64,000 nucleotides of DNA from VAZQ01 sp963841105 (GTDB taxonomy: Bacteria > Pseudomonadota > Alphaproteobacteria > Rhizobiales > Xanthobacteraceae), in assembly GCA_963841105.1 (NCBI GenBank), contig CAWJCB010000009.1, positions 124,001 to 188,000 of the forward strand. The letters run 5' to 3'. Numbering within the stretch: the stretch's first letter is position 1; each line of letters opens with the position of its first letter. This document shows positions 54,050-62,250 of the stretch, one piece after another. The notes beneath the pieces are model-generated. The model was given only the letters and a program-made list of their open reading frames with translations, made no database searches and had not been told where the DNA came from. A program made the position numbers and the translations under genes.

Positions 54050-54787
54050 GTGAATTCCGCAGAACCGCAGGGCGAAGAGGTCGGCAACCCGCCTATCGTG
54101 CTGGGGCTGCTCGAATCGATCGAGCGTGACGGCGAACGCTCGCAGCGGCGGATCGCCACCGAGCTTGGCGTCGCGCTCGGTCTGGTCAATGCCTACCTCA
54201 AGCGCTGCGTCAAGAAAGGGTTGATCAAGGTCCGCGAGGCGCCGGCCAAGCGTTACGCTTATTACCTGACCTCAACCGGCTTCGCCGAAAAATCGCGGCT
54301 CACCCTCCAGTATCTGTCCTACTCATTCACCTTTTTTCGCGAGGCAAGAGCGGAATGCGCCAAGGTGTGCCAGGCCGCGCGCACGCGCGATCTCACGCGC
54401 CTCGTGCTTGCCGGCAAATCCGACCTCGCGGAGATTACCGCCATCTGCGCTCTGGAAGCGGGTCTTCGGATCGTTGCCGTGGTGGACATGGAAGCAGCTG
54501 GCTCGACGTTTCTCGGGGTTCCAATCGTGGGCTCGTTCGACGATCTCGGAGCCGAGCTCGACGCAGTCGTCGTGACCGATCTGGCGAACATCGCGCAAAT
54601 CTCTGAGTTGGCAATCGCGCGCTTCGGCATCGAGCGCGTGCTGATTCCGGATCTCGCAGGCATCCACCGGCGCGCCCGCAAGGGGACGCATGCGCATGAC
54701 CATCAAGCAGGCGGTGTAATGGCAACGGTGTCAAACAATGCTCGATCGTCATCGTCCGCGAAAGCGGACGATCCAGTAAACCGCTGA
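54050..54787 (+). CDS. EPS-associated MarR-type regulator with a Rossmann-like sensor domain
   Basis: 245 residues from GTG. Residues 16-82 form a winged helix close to the EPS-associated MarR group (VLGLLESIERDGERSQRRIA…NAYLKRCVKKGLIKV…RYAYYLTSTGFAEKSRLTLQ). Residues 116-205 look like the nucleotide-binding first domain of PglD-type sugar acetyltransferases (RLVLAGKSDLAEITAICALE…GVPIVGSFDDLGAELDAVVV). It may sense a nucleotide sugar or CoA compound and control the locus. The last 13 or so residues (SSSSAKADDPVNR) are encoded by a palindromic repeat, so the native C-terminus may be shorter. Confidence 0.72.
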   Translation: MNSAEPQGEEVGNPPIVLGLLESIERDGERSQRRIATELGVALGLVNAYLKRCVKKGLIKVREAPAKRYAYYLTSTGFAEKSRLTLQYLSYSFTFFREARAECAKVCQAARTRDLTRLVLAGKSDLAEITAICALEAGLRIVAVVDMEAAGSTFLGVPIVGSFDDLGAELDAVVVTDLANIAQISELAIARFGIERVLIPDLAGIHRRARKGTHAHDHQAGGVMATVSNNARSSSSAKADDPVNR

Positions 54788-54848
54788 CGTATGAATGTAA
54801 CTTCGACGATTGTGTTTACTGGATACCCGCTTTCGCGGGTATGACGAG
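54746..54848. repeat. long palindromic repeat overlapping a gene end
   Basis: TCGTCATCGTCCGCGAAAGC with GATCCAGTAAAC at the left pairs with GTTTACTGGATACCCGC and TTTCGCGGGTATGACGA at the right. This is a typical rhizobial dispersed palindrome. It encodes the tail and TGA stop of the regulator gene. Confidence 0.7.
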
Positions 54849-55116
54849 GTCAGAGTTTGTTGCGGCCTAGAGCGTATGTGCCGGGTAAGTGCAATTCACC
54901 CGAATGGCGGTAGCGTGGCGAAACGACGTTGCCCTGAAACCAATCACATGATTACGCCCCCTCCTCTCCTGGGGAGGGGCGGGGGCGGGGGTGGGGCTCG
55001 AAGATGGCATGCTGTTGCTCCACCCCGCTCCCGGCCCTCCCCCAGGGGGGAGGGAGCAGCCGAGCGTGCCGCTCGCGCGGTCTCCTTCACCGCCGCCACC
55101 GCATTGCGGGACTGAC
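54849..55116. other. intergenic region with a G+C-rich palindrome
   Basis: 54958-55060 holds CCCCTCCTCTCCTGGGGAGG-type arms that pair with CCCTCCCCCAGGGGGGAGG, separated by an AT-richer loop containing GCATGC. It is a widespread bacterial repeat type. No gene is supported here; the pseB frame is open through part of it. Confidence 0.5.
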
Positions 55117-56112
55117 GTGACGACGAGCAATCCTTCACTCGATGGCGCTTCGATACTGGTGACCGGCGGCACCGGCTCGTTCGGCCAGGCTTTCGTGCGC
55201 CGGCTGTTCGCCGAGCATCGGCCCGCCCGCGTCGTCGTCTATTCGCGCGACGAGCTCAAGCAGTACGAGATGGCGCAGCGCTTCACTCACGGTGAGCTGC
55301 GCTTCTTCATCGGCGACGTGCGCGACCTCTCCCGTCTCGAACGCGCTCTCAAGGGCATCGATATCGTGGTTCACGCGGCCGCCCTCAAGCAAGTGCCCGC
55401 CGCCGAATACAACCCCATTGAATGCATCAAGACCAACGTCATCGGGGCCGAGAACGTCATCAACGCCTGCCTGAACCAGGGCATCAAGAGAGTGGTTGCG
55501 CTCTCCACCGACAAGGCGGTGAGCCCGGTCAATCTTTACGGCGCCACCAAATTGTGCGCGGACAAGCTGTTCATCGCGGCCAACCACCTGGCTGGCAAGG
55601 GCGGCACGCGTTTCGCCGTGGTGCGCTACGGCAACGTCATCGGCTCGCGCGGCAGCGTCGTGCCGTTCTTCAAGGAATGCAGCAAGAGCGGCAAGTTGCC
55701 GATCACCGATCCGCGCATGACCCGCTTCTGGATCCGACTCGAGGATGGCGCGTCCTTCGTCCAGCGCGCGATTGGCATGATGCATGGCGGCGAAATCTTC
55801 ATCCCGAAGGTCGCCTCGATGCGCATTACCGATCTCGCGACGGCGGTATGCCCAGTCTGCACGCAGGAGACCGTCGGCATTCGCCCGGGAGAGAAGCTGC
55901 ATGAGCTGCTGATCACCCACGACGATGCGCGCCATACGCTCGAGTTCGACACCTTTTTCGTGATCCAGCCGGCGGTGCATCTGTGGAACTACGGCGAGCA
56001 CCGCAGCTATGGCGGCGAGCAGGGCCGCCCTGTGCCGCCCGAATTCGAATATGCCAGCAACACCAACGACCGCTGGCTCGACCAGGCGCAGATCAGGGCC
56101 GTGATCGAGTAA
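55117..56112 (+). CDS. pseB: UDP-N-acetylglucosamine 4,6-dehydratase (5-inverting)
   Basis: 331 residues; the first step of pseudaminic acid synthesis. ILVTGGTGSFGQAFVRRLFA binds NADP. VVYSRDELKQYEMAQRF, HAAALKQVPAAEYNPIECIK and STDKAVSPVNLYGATKLCAD (catalytic Tyr-x3-Lys) are PseB/FlaA1 signatures. GTG 55117 is chosen because it gives the family length; the upstream open frame crosses a repeat. pseC begins 4 nt after its stop. Confidence 0.93.
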   Translation: MTTSNPSLDGASILVTGGTGSFGQAFVRRLFAEHRPARVVVYSRDELKQYEMAQRFTHGELRFFIGDVRDLSRLERALKGIDIVVHAAALKQVPAAEYNPIECIKTNVIGAENVINACLNQGIKRVVALSTDKAVSPVNLYGATKLCADKLFIAANHLAGKGGTRFAVVRYGNVIGSRGSVVPFFKECSKSGKLPITDPRMTRFWIRLEDGASFVQRAIGMMHGGEIFIPKVASMRITDLATAVCPVCTQETVGIRPGEKLHELLITHDDARHTLEFDTFFVIQPAVHLWNYGEHRSYGGEQGRPVPPEFEYASNTNDRWLDQAQIRAVIE

Positions 56113-56116
56113 ATGC

Positions 56117-57307
56117 ATGACGTCGCGGTTTCTTGGCTATGGTCGCCAGAGCATCGATCGGTCCGATATCGATGCCGTCACGGCGGTGCTGCAAAGCGAG
56201 TTTCTCACCCAGGGTCCGCTGGTCGAGAGGTTCGAGGCGGCGCTTGCCGAGCGGGTCGGCGCACGGCATGCGGTTGCGGTCAGCAGCGGCACCGCTGCCT
56301 TGCACATCGCCTGCCTCGCCGCCGGGATTGGACCCGGCGATCTCGGCCTCACCTCGGCGATCACCTTCGCCGCGTCAGCAAACTGCCTGATCTATGCGGG
56401 CGCCGACGCTGCATTCGTGGATATCGATGGCGCGACGCTTGGAATGTCGCCTGCGGCGCTGAGGGAGGCACTGGCGCGCACGCCAGGCGTGAAGGCGATC
56501 ATCCCGGTCCATCTCGCGGGGCTTGCCCATGGTGCGGCCGAGATTCGCAAGCTTGCCGGTAATCGGATTGTTATCGAGGACGCAGCGCACTCTCTGGGCG
56601 GGCTATATCCCTCGGGAGAGCCCATTGGCAGTTGCGTCTATAGCGATCTCGCCATTCTTTCGTTTCACCCGGTGAAGCTGATCACCACCGGAGAGGGCGG
56701 CGCGGTGGTCACCAATGACGCCGCGCTGGCGAAGCGGCTGAAGCTCTTGCGCAGCCACGGCATCGAACGCGACCCCGCCTGCTTCGCCGGTGGCGACACG
56801 CACGAAGATGGCAGCGTCAAGCCGTGGCTCGGCGAGCAGCAGTTGCTCGGTTTCAACTATCGCATGACCGATATCCAGGCTGCGCTCGGGCTATCGCAGC
56901 TGGCGAAGCTCGATCGCTTTCTCGACCGCCGGCGCGTTATCGCCCGGCGTTACGATGCGGCTTTTCGCACCCTGCCCTGCATGCGCCTGCCGCAATCCTC
57001 TTCGGAGGAACGCGCCCGCTCGGGGCACCACCTCTACATCGCGCTGTTCGATTTTGCCGCGATGCGCACGACCCGCACCGCGTTCATGGCCAGGCTCGCC
57101 GACCGGGGTGTAGGAAGCCAGGTCCATTACATGCCCGTCTACCACCATCCCTATCATGCGCAACGCTGCAAGATCGACCGGGAGCAGTTTCCGCAAGCCG
57201 AGGGCTACTATCGCGGCTGCCTGTCGCTTCCCTTCCATCCGGGCCTGACCGACGAGGAGGTCGAGCGCGTCATCGCCGGGGTGGAAGAGTCGGTGACCAG
57301 CGCATGA
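56117..57307 (+). CDS. pseC: UDP-4-amino-4,6-dideoxy-N-acetyl-beta-L-altrosamine transaminase
   Basis: A 396-residue DegT-type aminotransferase, second step of the Pse pathway. FLGYGRQSIDRSDIDAVTAV, VSSGTAALHIACLAAGIGPG, EDAAHSLGGLYPSGEPIGSC and the PLP Lys187 in LSFHPVKLITTGEGGA are PseC-like. GSQVHYMPVYHHPYH is the expected substrate loop. Its TGA overlaps the ATG of the aldo/keto reductase gene (ATGA), indicating tight coupling. Confidence 0.93.
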   Translation: MTSRFLGYGRQSIDRSDIDAVTAVLQSEFLTQGPLVERFEAALAERVGARHAVAVSSGTAALHIACLAAGIGPGDLGLTSAITFAASANCLIYAGADAAFVDIDGATLGMSPAALREALARTPGVKAIIPVHLAGLAHGAAEIRKLAGNRIVIEDAAHSLGGLYPSGEPIGSCVYSDLAILSFHPVKLITTGEGGAVVTNDAALAKRLKLLRSHGIERDPACFAGGDTHEDGSVKPWLGEQQLLGFNYRMTDIQAALGLSQLAKLDRFLDRRRVIARRYDAAFRTLPCMRLPQSSSEERARSGHHLYIALFDFAAMRTTRTAFMARLADRGVGSQVHYMPVYHHPYHAQRCKIDREQFPQAEGYYRGCLSLPFHPGLTDEEVERVIAGVEESVTSA

Positions 57308-58204
57308 ACCTTTTGTCCCGCGTTGGGCTGGGCACGGTCCAGTTCGGTACCGACTATGGCATCTCGAACCGGGACGGACAGCCAGCCGAAGCCGAGGTTG
57401 CCGCCATTCTCGCGCGCGCGGTCGAGGCCGGGATCGGATATTTGGATACCGCAGCGAGCTATGGCGATGCGGAAGTCTTGATCGGTCGTCATCTGCCCCG
57501 AGGACATGGTCTGCGGATCATCACCAAGCTGCCGCCCATCGCTACGAGTACGATTGAGGCGGCCCATACGGGCGCCATGCTGGACGCCGCGGCCCAATCT
57601 CTCGATCGGCTTAGAGCTGCGCAGGTCTATGGGCTCCTCCTCCACAATGCGCGCGATCTGGAGAAGCCGGGGTGGCAGCATCTGATCGATGCGTTGCACG
57701 AGGTCCGCGCCCGCGGATGGGCGGCACGCATCGGCATCTCCGTCTATGATACCGGCGATCTCGCGTTGGTCGAGCAGCGCTTCACCCCCGACCTCGTGCA
57801 GTTGCCCTTCAATGCGCTTGATCATCGTCTCGCGGTCTCCGGGTGGCTCGATCGACTAAAAGCATCGAACATCGAGGTGCATGCGCGCTCCCTCTTCCTC
57901 CAGGGCCTGCTGTTGATGGAGCCGGCGGCGCTGCCTTCGTTCTTCGCGCCGATGCAGAGCGCGCTGACCAGCCTGCGCGCGCGCTGGGCCGCGGAGAAGC
58001 TCTCTCCCCTCGCCGGCTGCCTGCAATGCGCGTTGACCAATTCCGATATCGATGCTGCCATCATCGGCGTCAATCGCCTGCAGGAATTCGAGGAGATCGA
58101 AACAGCCCTCGGCGAGCTCGCCGGCGGCAGCGCGGCACAGCGCGCCGGTCGCGATCGATCCGATCTATCTCGATCCGCGCCAATGGCCGGTGAAGCCGCA
58201 ATGA
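57304..58204 (+). pseudogene. aldo/keto reductase of the pse cluster, frameshifted at the C-terminus
   Basis: About 299 residues when the frame is repaired. VGLGTVQFGTDYGISNRDGQ, YLDTAASYGDAE and ALTNSDIDAAIIGVNRLQEF are AKR signatures. Around 58131-58142 the frame shifts by +1: the first frame runs on into the next gene, while the other ends …APVAIDPIYLDPRQWPVKPQ at TGA 58202-58204, which overlaps the pseG ATG (58201). Reductases of this kind often lie in nonulosonate clusters; the substrate is not settled. Confidence 0.78.
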
Positions 58205-59680
58205 AGGGGCCCCTCGCTCTTTTTCGTTGCGATGCTTCTGCCGCTCGTCGGCGCGGGGCACGTGACGCGCTGCCTCGCGCTGGCCGAGGCCCTTATCGAG
58301 AGCGGATGGCGCGTCGCCTTCGCGGTCGGGCGCGATACGACTGCGATGATGCCGGCGATCGCTGCCGAAACGTTCGCCCTGATGGAGTTGCGTCACGAGG
58401 CGAAGGGCGAGCCCGCGGCGCTGCGCAGCCGCTTTCCCGATGGCGTCGATCTGCTCGTCGTCGACCACTACGAGCGCGATGTCGCTTTCGAGCGGGCATG
58501 CCGCGGCTGGGCGCGCCGCATCCTGGTGATGGACGATGGCACCGGCCGTCATCACGACTGCGATCTGCTTGTCGATTCCGCTGCAAGCAACCCCTCGCCT
58601 TATGCCGGGTGCGTGGCACCGCCGGCTCGATTGCTCCTCGGCCCGGCCTACGCCCTCATCCGGCGGAGCTTCGTGGAGCGACGGCCGATTGCCTTGCAGC
58701 GGCGCAACGCAGACCCGGTGAAAAACATCCTGGTCTCGTTCGGCGCCACCGATCCCCTCAACGCGGCGCCGGCTGCGCTCGCGGCGCTCGCATGCTTCGC
58801 CAACAATGTTGCAATCACGGTTGCGATGTCATCGCGCGCACAGCACATCGAGGCTGTCCGTGCACGTTTGCCATCGACCGCCCGGCTCGTGCTCGATGCA
58901 GACATGGCGGAACTGATGACCGAGGCCGATCTGGCCGTCGGGGCGGCTGGCGCCAGCGCGTTCGAGCGCGCGGTGCTGGGCCTGCCGTCCATCATGCTGA
59001 TTTTGGCGGAGAACCAGCGCGGTGTCGCAAACATGCTGATTGAAGCCGGCGCCGCAGCGGAAGCTGGACCATTTGATGCTGGATTCTGTTCACGCGTTGC
59101 GCAGCTCGCGGGAACGCTGATCGAGACTTCCGCCGCTCGCCTTCAAATGGCTGAGGCTGCAAGCCAACTCGTGGACGGCCGCGGCCCTCAGCGCGTGCTG
59201 CTCGCGATCGCCGGAGGAACCCGGGCACGCGATGGTTCAACAGTGCGCCTGCGTCTTGCCGAACCGGACGACGAGAAGTGGCTGCTTGAGCTTCAGCGCG
59301 CGCCGGAGACGCGGCGCTATTTCAGGACTCCGTCTGTGCCCAGCGCTAATGATCACGCTTGCTGGATGCGCCGCACCATGACAGACCCCGGCGTCTTACT
59401 CTGCGTGATCGATGTCGATGGCGAAAATGCGGGCACGGTCCGGCTCGATCGTCGATTCGGAAATCATGCGGACCCGACATTTGAGGTGTCCATTGCCGTC
59501 TGCCCGACATTGTATGGACGGGGCATCGGATCGGCCGCCCTGGCCCTGGCGCGCCGTCTGCATCCCCTGGCCGTGCTCGATGCGGAGATCCTGGCAGAAA
59601 ATATCGCGTCAAAAAGCTTGTTCACGCGCGCCGGATACAGCCAAGTCGACGCGACGCGTTATCGCCAGCAGCCGTCCTGA
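58201..59680 (+). CDS. pseG: PseG-PseH fusion: UDP-sugar hydrolase plus GNAT acetyltransferase (frameshift near the N-terminus)
   Basis: About 490 residues. Residues 1 to about 330 are PseG, a GT-B-like hydrolase that removes UDP from the 2,4-diacetamido sugar (GAGHVTRCLALAEALIESGW, VVDHYERDVAFERA, ILVSFGATDPLN, GAAGASAFERAVLGLPSIM). The rest is a GNAT domain like PseH, the N4-acetyltransferase (LRLAEPDDEKWLLELQRAPE, CPTLYGRGIGSAALALARRL, ILAENIASKSLFTRAGYSQV). The ATG at 58201 reads MKGPLALFRCDASAA; one extra base near 58246 separates it from VGAGHVTRC in the long frame (open from 58232). Steps 3 and 4 of the pathway are thus on one chain. Confidence 0.85.
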
Positions 59681-59700
59681 GTCTGGCCAAAGGATTGACA

Positions 59701-60495
59701 ATGGGCTCTGTAATTTATAGCGGCGATCGAGCCGAGCGCGCAACATCCACCTCCTATCTTGAGAAGCGACTTGAGATCAACCGTGCGTATTCGGTCGCCA
59801 ATTTTGATGACTGGCTGTTCGAGCGTCTCAAGGTCGTAGCTGGTGAAGACATTCTTGACGTCGGCTGCGGCAGCGGAGCGCAGACCCTGCTGTTTGCTAA
59901 CTTCGTTGGCCGAAGCGGTAGCGTTTGCTCGCTCGATATTTCAAATGATTCGATTGACCTTCTTAAAAGCCGCATCCAACCTGGGCTACGCGTCGAGGCG
60001 ATCGCCGCCGATATGGGCGACCTTGCGCAAGTAATTCAGTACTCATTCTCGGTGAAGCAGTATTCGCTCACGCACTCCAGTTACGCGCTGTATTACTCAC
60101 CTAAGCGCTTGGAGGTGTTAGATGTCATGCGACAAGCGCTCAAGCCAGGCGGCCGTTGCGCAGTTTTTACACCCAACCGTCCACATGGGTTGGTGAAATT
60201 GGCGGGACGTTTCACGAATATTCCAGCTGCTGTTTACGAGTCGCTGCGCTTCGGACCAGACGTGCTGCACCCCTACTTTGAGAAACATTTCCGTCGCTTT
60301 GAAGTGCATCATTTCCACAATGTGCTGAGCGTTCCTTCCGTGGATTTGCTGATCGAGTTCTATCGGCAAACCACATACTACGACTCAGATGCAGAGACGA
60401 AAATTCGTGCTGTCGTGAGCGAAAAAATCCGTAGCGACGGTCGCATTGAAATCGAGAAAAACGGGTACCTTATTATCGGATATATTGATGCCTAA
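59701..60495 (+). CDS. class I SAM-dependent methyltransferase
   Basis: 264 residues. ILDVGCGSGAQTLLFANFVG is the SAM-binding motif, SVCSLDISNDSIDLLKS the acidic loop and VMRQALKPGGRCAVFTPNRP the later block. It probably O- or N-methylates a sugar or a lipid carrier. It lies inside the pse cluster, 20 nt after pseGH, and its end overlaps the PIG-L gene by 8 nt. Base composition is visibly more AT-rich than neighbouring pse genes, suggesting a different origin. A TTG 6 nt upstream is an alternative start. Confidence 0.82.
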   Translation: MGSVIYSGDRAERATSTSYLEKRLEINRAYSVANFDDWLFERLKVVAGEDILDVGCGSGAQTLLFANFVGRSGSVCSLDISNDSIDLLKSRIQPGLRVEAIAADMGDLAQVIQYSFSVKQYSLTHSSYALYYSPKRLEVLDVMRQALKPGGRCAVFTPNRPHGLVKLAGRFTNIPAAVYESLRFGPDVLHPYFEKHFRRFEVHHFHNVLSVPSVDLLIEFYRQTTYYDSDAETKIRAVVSEKIRSDGRIEIEKNGYLIIGYIDA

Positions 60496-61174
60496 CTCAA
60501 TCTCGCGTGATCGGGTGCTTGCTGTGCTTGCACATCCCGATGATGAGGCTCTGGGCGCGGGAGGAACTTTGGCGCGGCACGCCGCGCGGGGAGACGAAGT
60601 GCATATCGTTTTCATCGCCGATGGTGTGGGAGCGCGCGGGGGTGATAACGCGGCAGCCGACAGACGCGAAGCCGCTGCACGCCGCGCTGCGACTATTCTC
60701 GGGGCGCATGAGCCACATTTTCTCGGCTATCCCGACAACCGAATCGACACCGTCGGCCTTCTCGACCTAGTCAAGGCCATCGAAGCAATCATCGTCGGTC
60801 TGAAACCGGACACCATCTACACCCATCATGGCGGCGACCTAAATATCGACCACATGCTCTGTCATCGCGCGGTCATGACTGCGTGCCGCCCACTACCAGG
60901 CTCGACAGTGCGTCGAATCTTTGCGATCGAGGTTGTATCGAGCACAGAATGGGCACCAGTATCCACCTCTGTGTTTGTCCCGAACCGCTTCGTCGATATC
61001 TCAGCGACGCGCCAAACGAAACAACGTGCGCTGGAAGCGTATGACGAGGAGATGCGTACGTTTCCGCATCCGCGCTCGTATGAAGCCGTGGACGCGCTGT
61101 CGCGCTGGCGCGGTGCATCTGTAGGACTGGAGTGGGCTGAAGCCTTCGCCGTGCTGCGCGAGATCGAAGTTTGA
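60488..61174 (+). CDS. PIG-L/LmbE-family deacetylase
   Basis: 228 residues. The zinc-binding signature AHPDDEALGAGGTLARHAAR and the distal HHGGDLNIDHMLCHRAV motif are intact, so it should be an active Zn-dependent N-deacetylase. In nonulosonate and flagellin glycosylation clusters such enzymes may trim acetyl groups from the sugar; here the target is unknown. It overlaps the methyltransferase gene by 8 nt and ends 16 nt before pseI. Confidence 0.88.
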   Translation: MPNSISRDRVLAVLAHPDDEALGAGGTLARHAARGDEVHIVFIADGVGARGGDNAAADRREAAARRAATILGAHEPHFLGYPDNRIDTVGLLDLVKAIEAIIVGLKPDTIYTHHGGDLNIDHMLCHRAVMTACRPLPGSTVRRIFAIEVVSSTEWAPVSTSVFVPNRFVDISATRQTKQRALEAYDEEMRTFPHPRSYEAVDALSRWRGASVGLEWAEAFAVLREIEV

Positions 61175-61190
61175 GTCAGCAAGAGGTACC

Positions 61191-62240
61191 GTGACGTCGC
61201 GGATCGCAATTGCAGGCCGGCGAATTGGCCCTGGACACCCTCCCTATCTCGTTGCTGAGCTTTCCGCAAATCACGGCAGCAAGCTCGAGCGCGCACTGTC
61301 GCTCATGGAAGCCGCCAAGATAGCTGGCGCGGACGCCGTGAAACTGCAAACCTATACGGCCGATACCATCACTATTGATCATGACGGACCGGACTTCCTC
61401 ATCAGCGGCGGCTTGTGGAATGGTCGGCGCCTTTATGAACTCTATCAGGAAGCACACACGCCGTGGGACTGGCACGAAGCCCTTTTCGCCAAGGGACGCG
61501 AGCTTGGCATCGTTGTGTTCTCCACGCCCTTCGATCACACCGCGGTCGATCTGCTCGAAAGCTTGCAGGCGCCAGCCTATAAGGTCGCTTCGTTTGAGCT
61601 GATCGATCTGCCACTCATCCATCACATCGCTGCGACCGGCAAGCCGACGATCATATCGACCGGTATGGCGACGTCGGAGGAGATCGGGGAAGCCGTTGAG
61701 ACGTTCTGGGCCGCGGGCGGACGCGAGCTGGTGCTTCTTCATTGCGTCAGCGGCTATCCGACGCCGACCGAGCAATCGAACTTGCGGGCGATTCCGCGGC
61801 TTGCAGCAGAATTCAGTTGTCCAGTCGGGCTTTCCGATCACACGCTGGGAGTCGAAGTGGCCATTGCTTCCGTGGCGCTTGGTGCTTGTCTTATCGAGAA
61901 GCATTTTACGCTTAGCCGCGCCGACGGCGGGCCGGACTCGGCGTTTTCGCTGGAACCCGAGGAGTTGAAGGCGCTCGTGCGCGGAGCCGGAACGGCGTTC
62001 GCGGCATTGGGGACCGGAACAGATGCGCGTGCCGACGTGGAAAGAGACAATATGAAATTCCGCCGCTCGCTCTATGTCGTTGCAGACATCGCCGCCGGCC
62101 AAACACTGACGGCCACGAACATCCGCAGCATCCGCCCGGGCTTCGGGCTGCCTCCGAAGCACCTTTCCGACGTAATCGGCAAGCGTGCGCGGCGCCCTCT
62201 GGCGCGCGGCACGGCGCTGTCCTGGGACGCGATTGAATAG
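61191..62240 (+). CDS. pseI: pseudaminic acid synthase (NeuB family)
   Basis: 349 residues starting at GTG, with AGAGG upstream. The NeuB TIM-barrel condenses the 6-deoxy-diacetamido-altrose with phosphoenolpyruvate: PYLVAELSANHGSKLERALS, ADAVKLQTYTADTITI, LHCVSGYPTPTEQSNLRAIP, GLSDHTLGVEVAIASVALGA and EKHFTLSRADGGPDSAFSLE. A C-terminal SAF (antifreeze-like) domain follows (SLYVVADIAAGQTLTATNIR). LSRADGGPDSAFS with GGLWNGRRLYELYQEA favours PseI over NeuB/LegI. Confidence 0.92.
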   Translation: MTSRIAIAGRRIGPGHPPYLVAELSANHGSKLERALSLMEAAKIAGADAVKLQTYTADTITIDHDGPDFLISGGLWNGRRLYELYQEAHTPWDWHEALFAKGRELGIVVFSTPFDHTAVDLLESLQAPAYKVASFELIDLPLIHHIAATGKPTIISTGMATSEEIGEAVETFWAAGGRELVLLHCVSGYPTPTEQSNLRAIPRLAAEFSCPVGLSDHTLGVEVAIASVALGACLIEKHFTLSRADGGPDSAFSLEPEELKALVRGAGTAFAALGTGTDARADVERDNMKFRRSLYVVADIAAGQTLTATNIRSIRPGFGLPPKHLSDVIGKRARRPLARGTALSWDAIE

Positions 62241-62250
62241 CACGCCACGC

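Noticed and set aside
54991..55116. N-terminal extension of PseB
   Set aside because: The open frame upstream of GTG 55117 is encoded by a G+C-rich palindrome (LLLHPAPGPPPGGRE) and gives no family likeness.
56824..59043. A 739-codon frame joining part of pseC, the aldo/keto reductase and part of pseG
   Set aside because: Only the middle section is real coding; the ends are out-of-frame readings created by the +1 shifts near 58140 and 58246.
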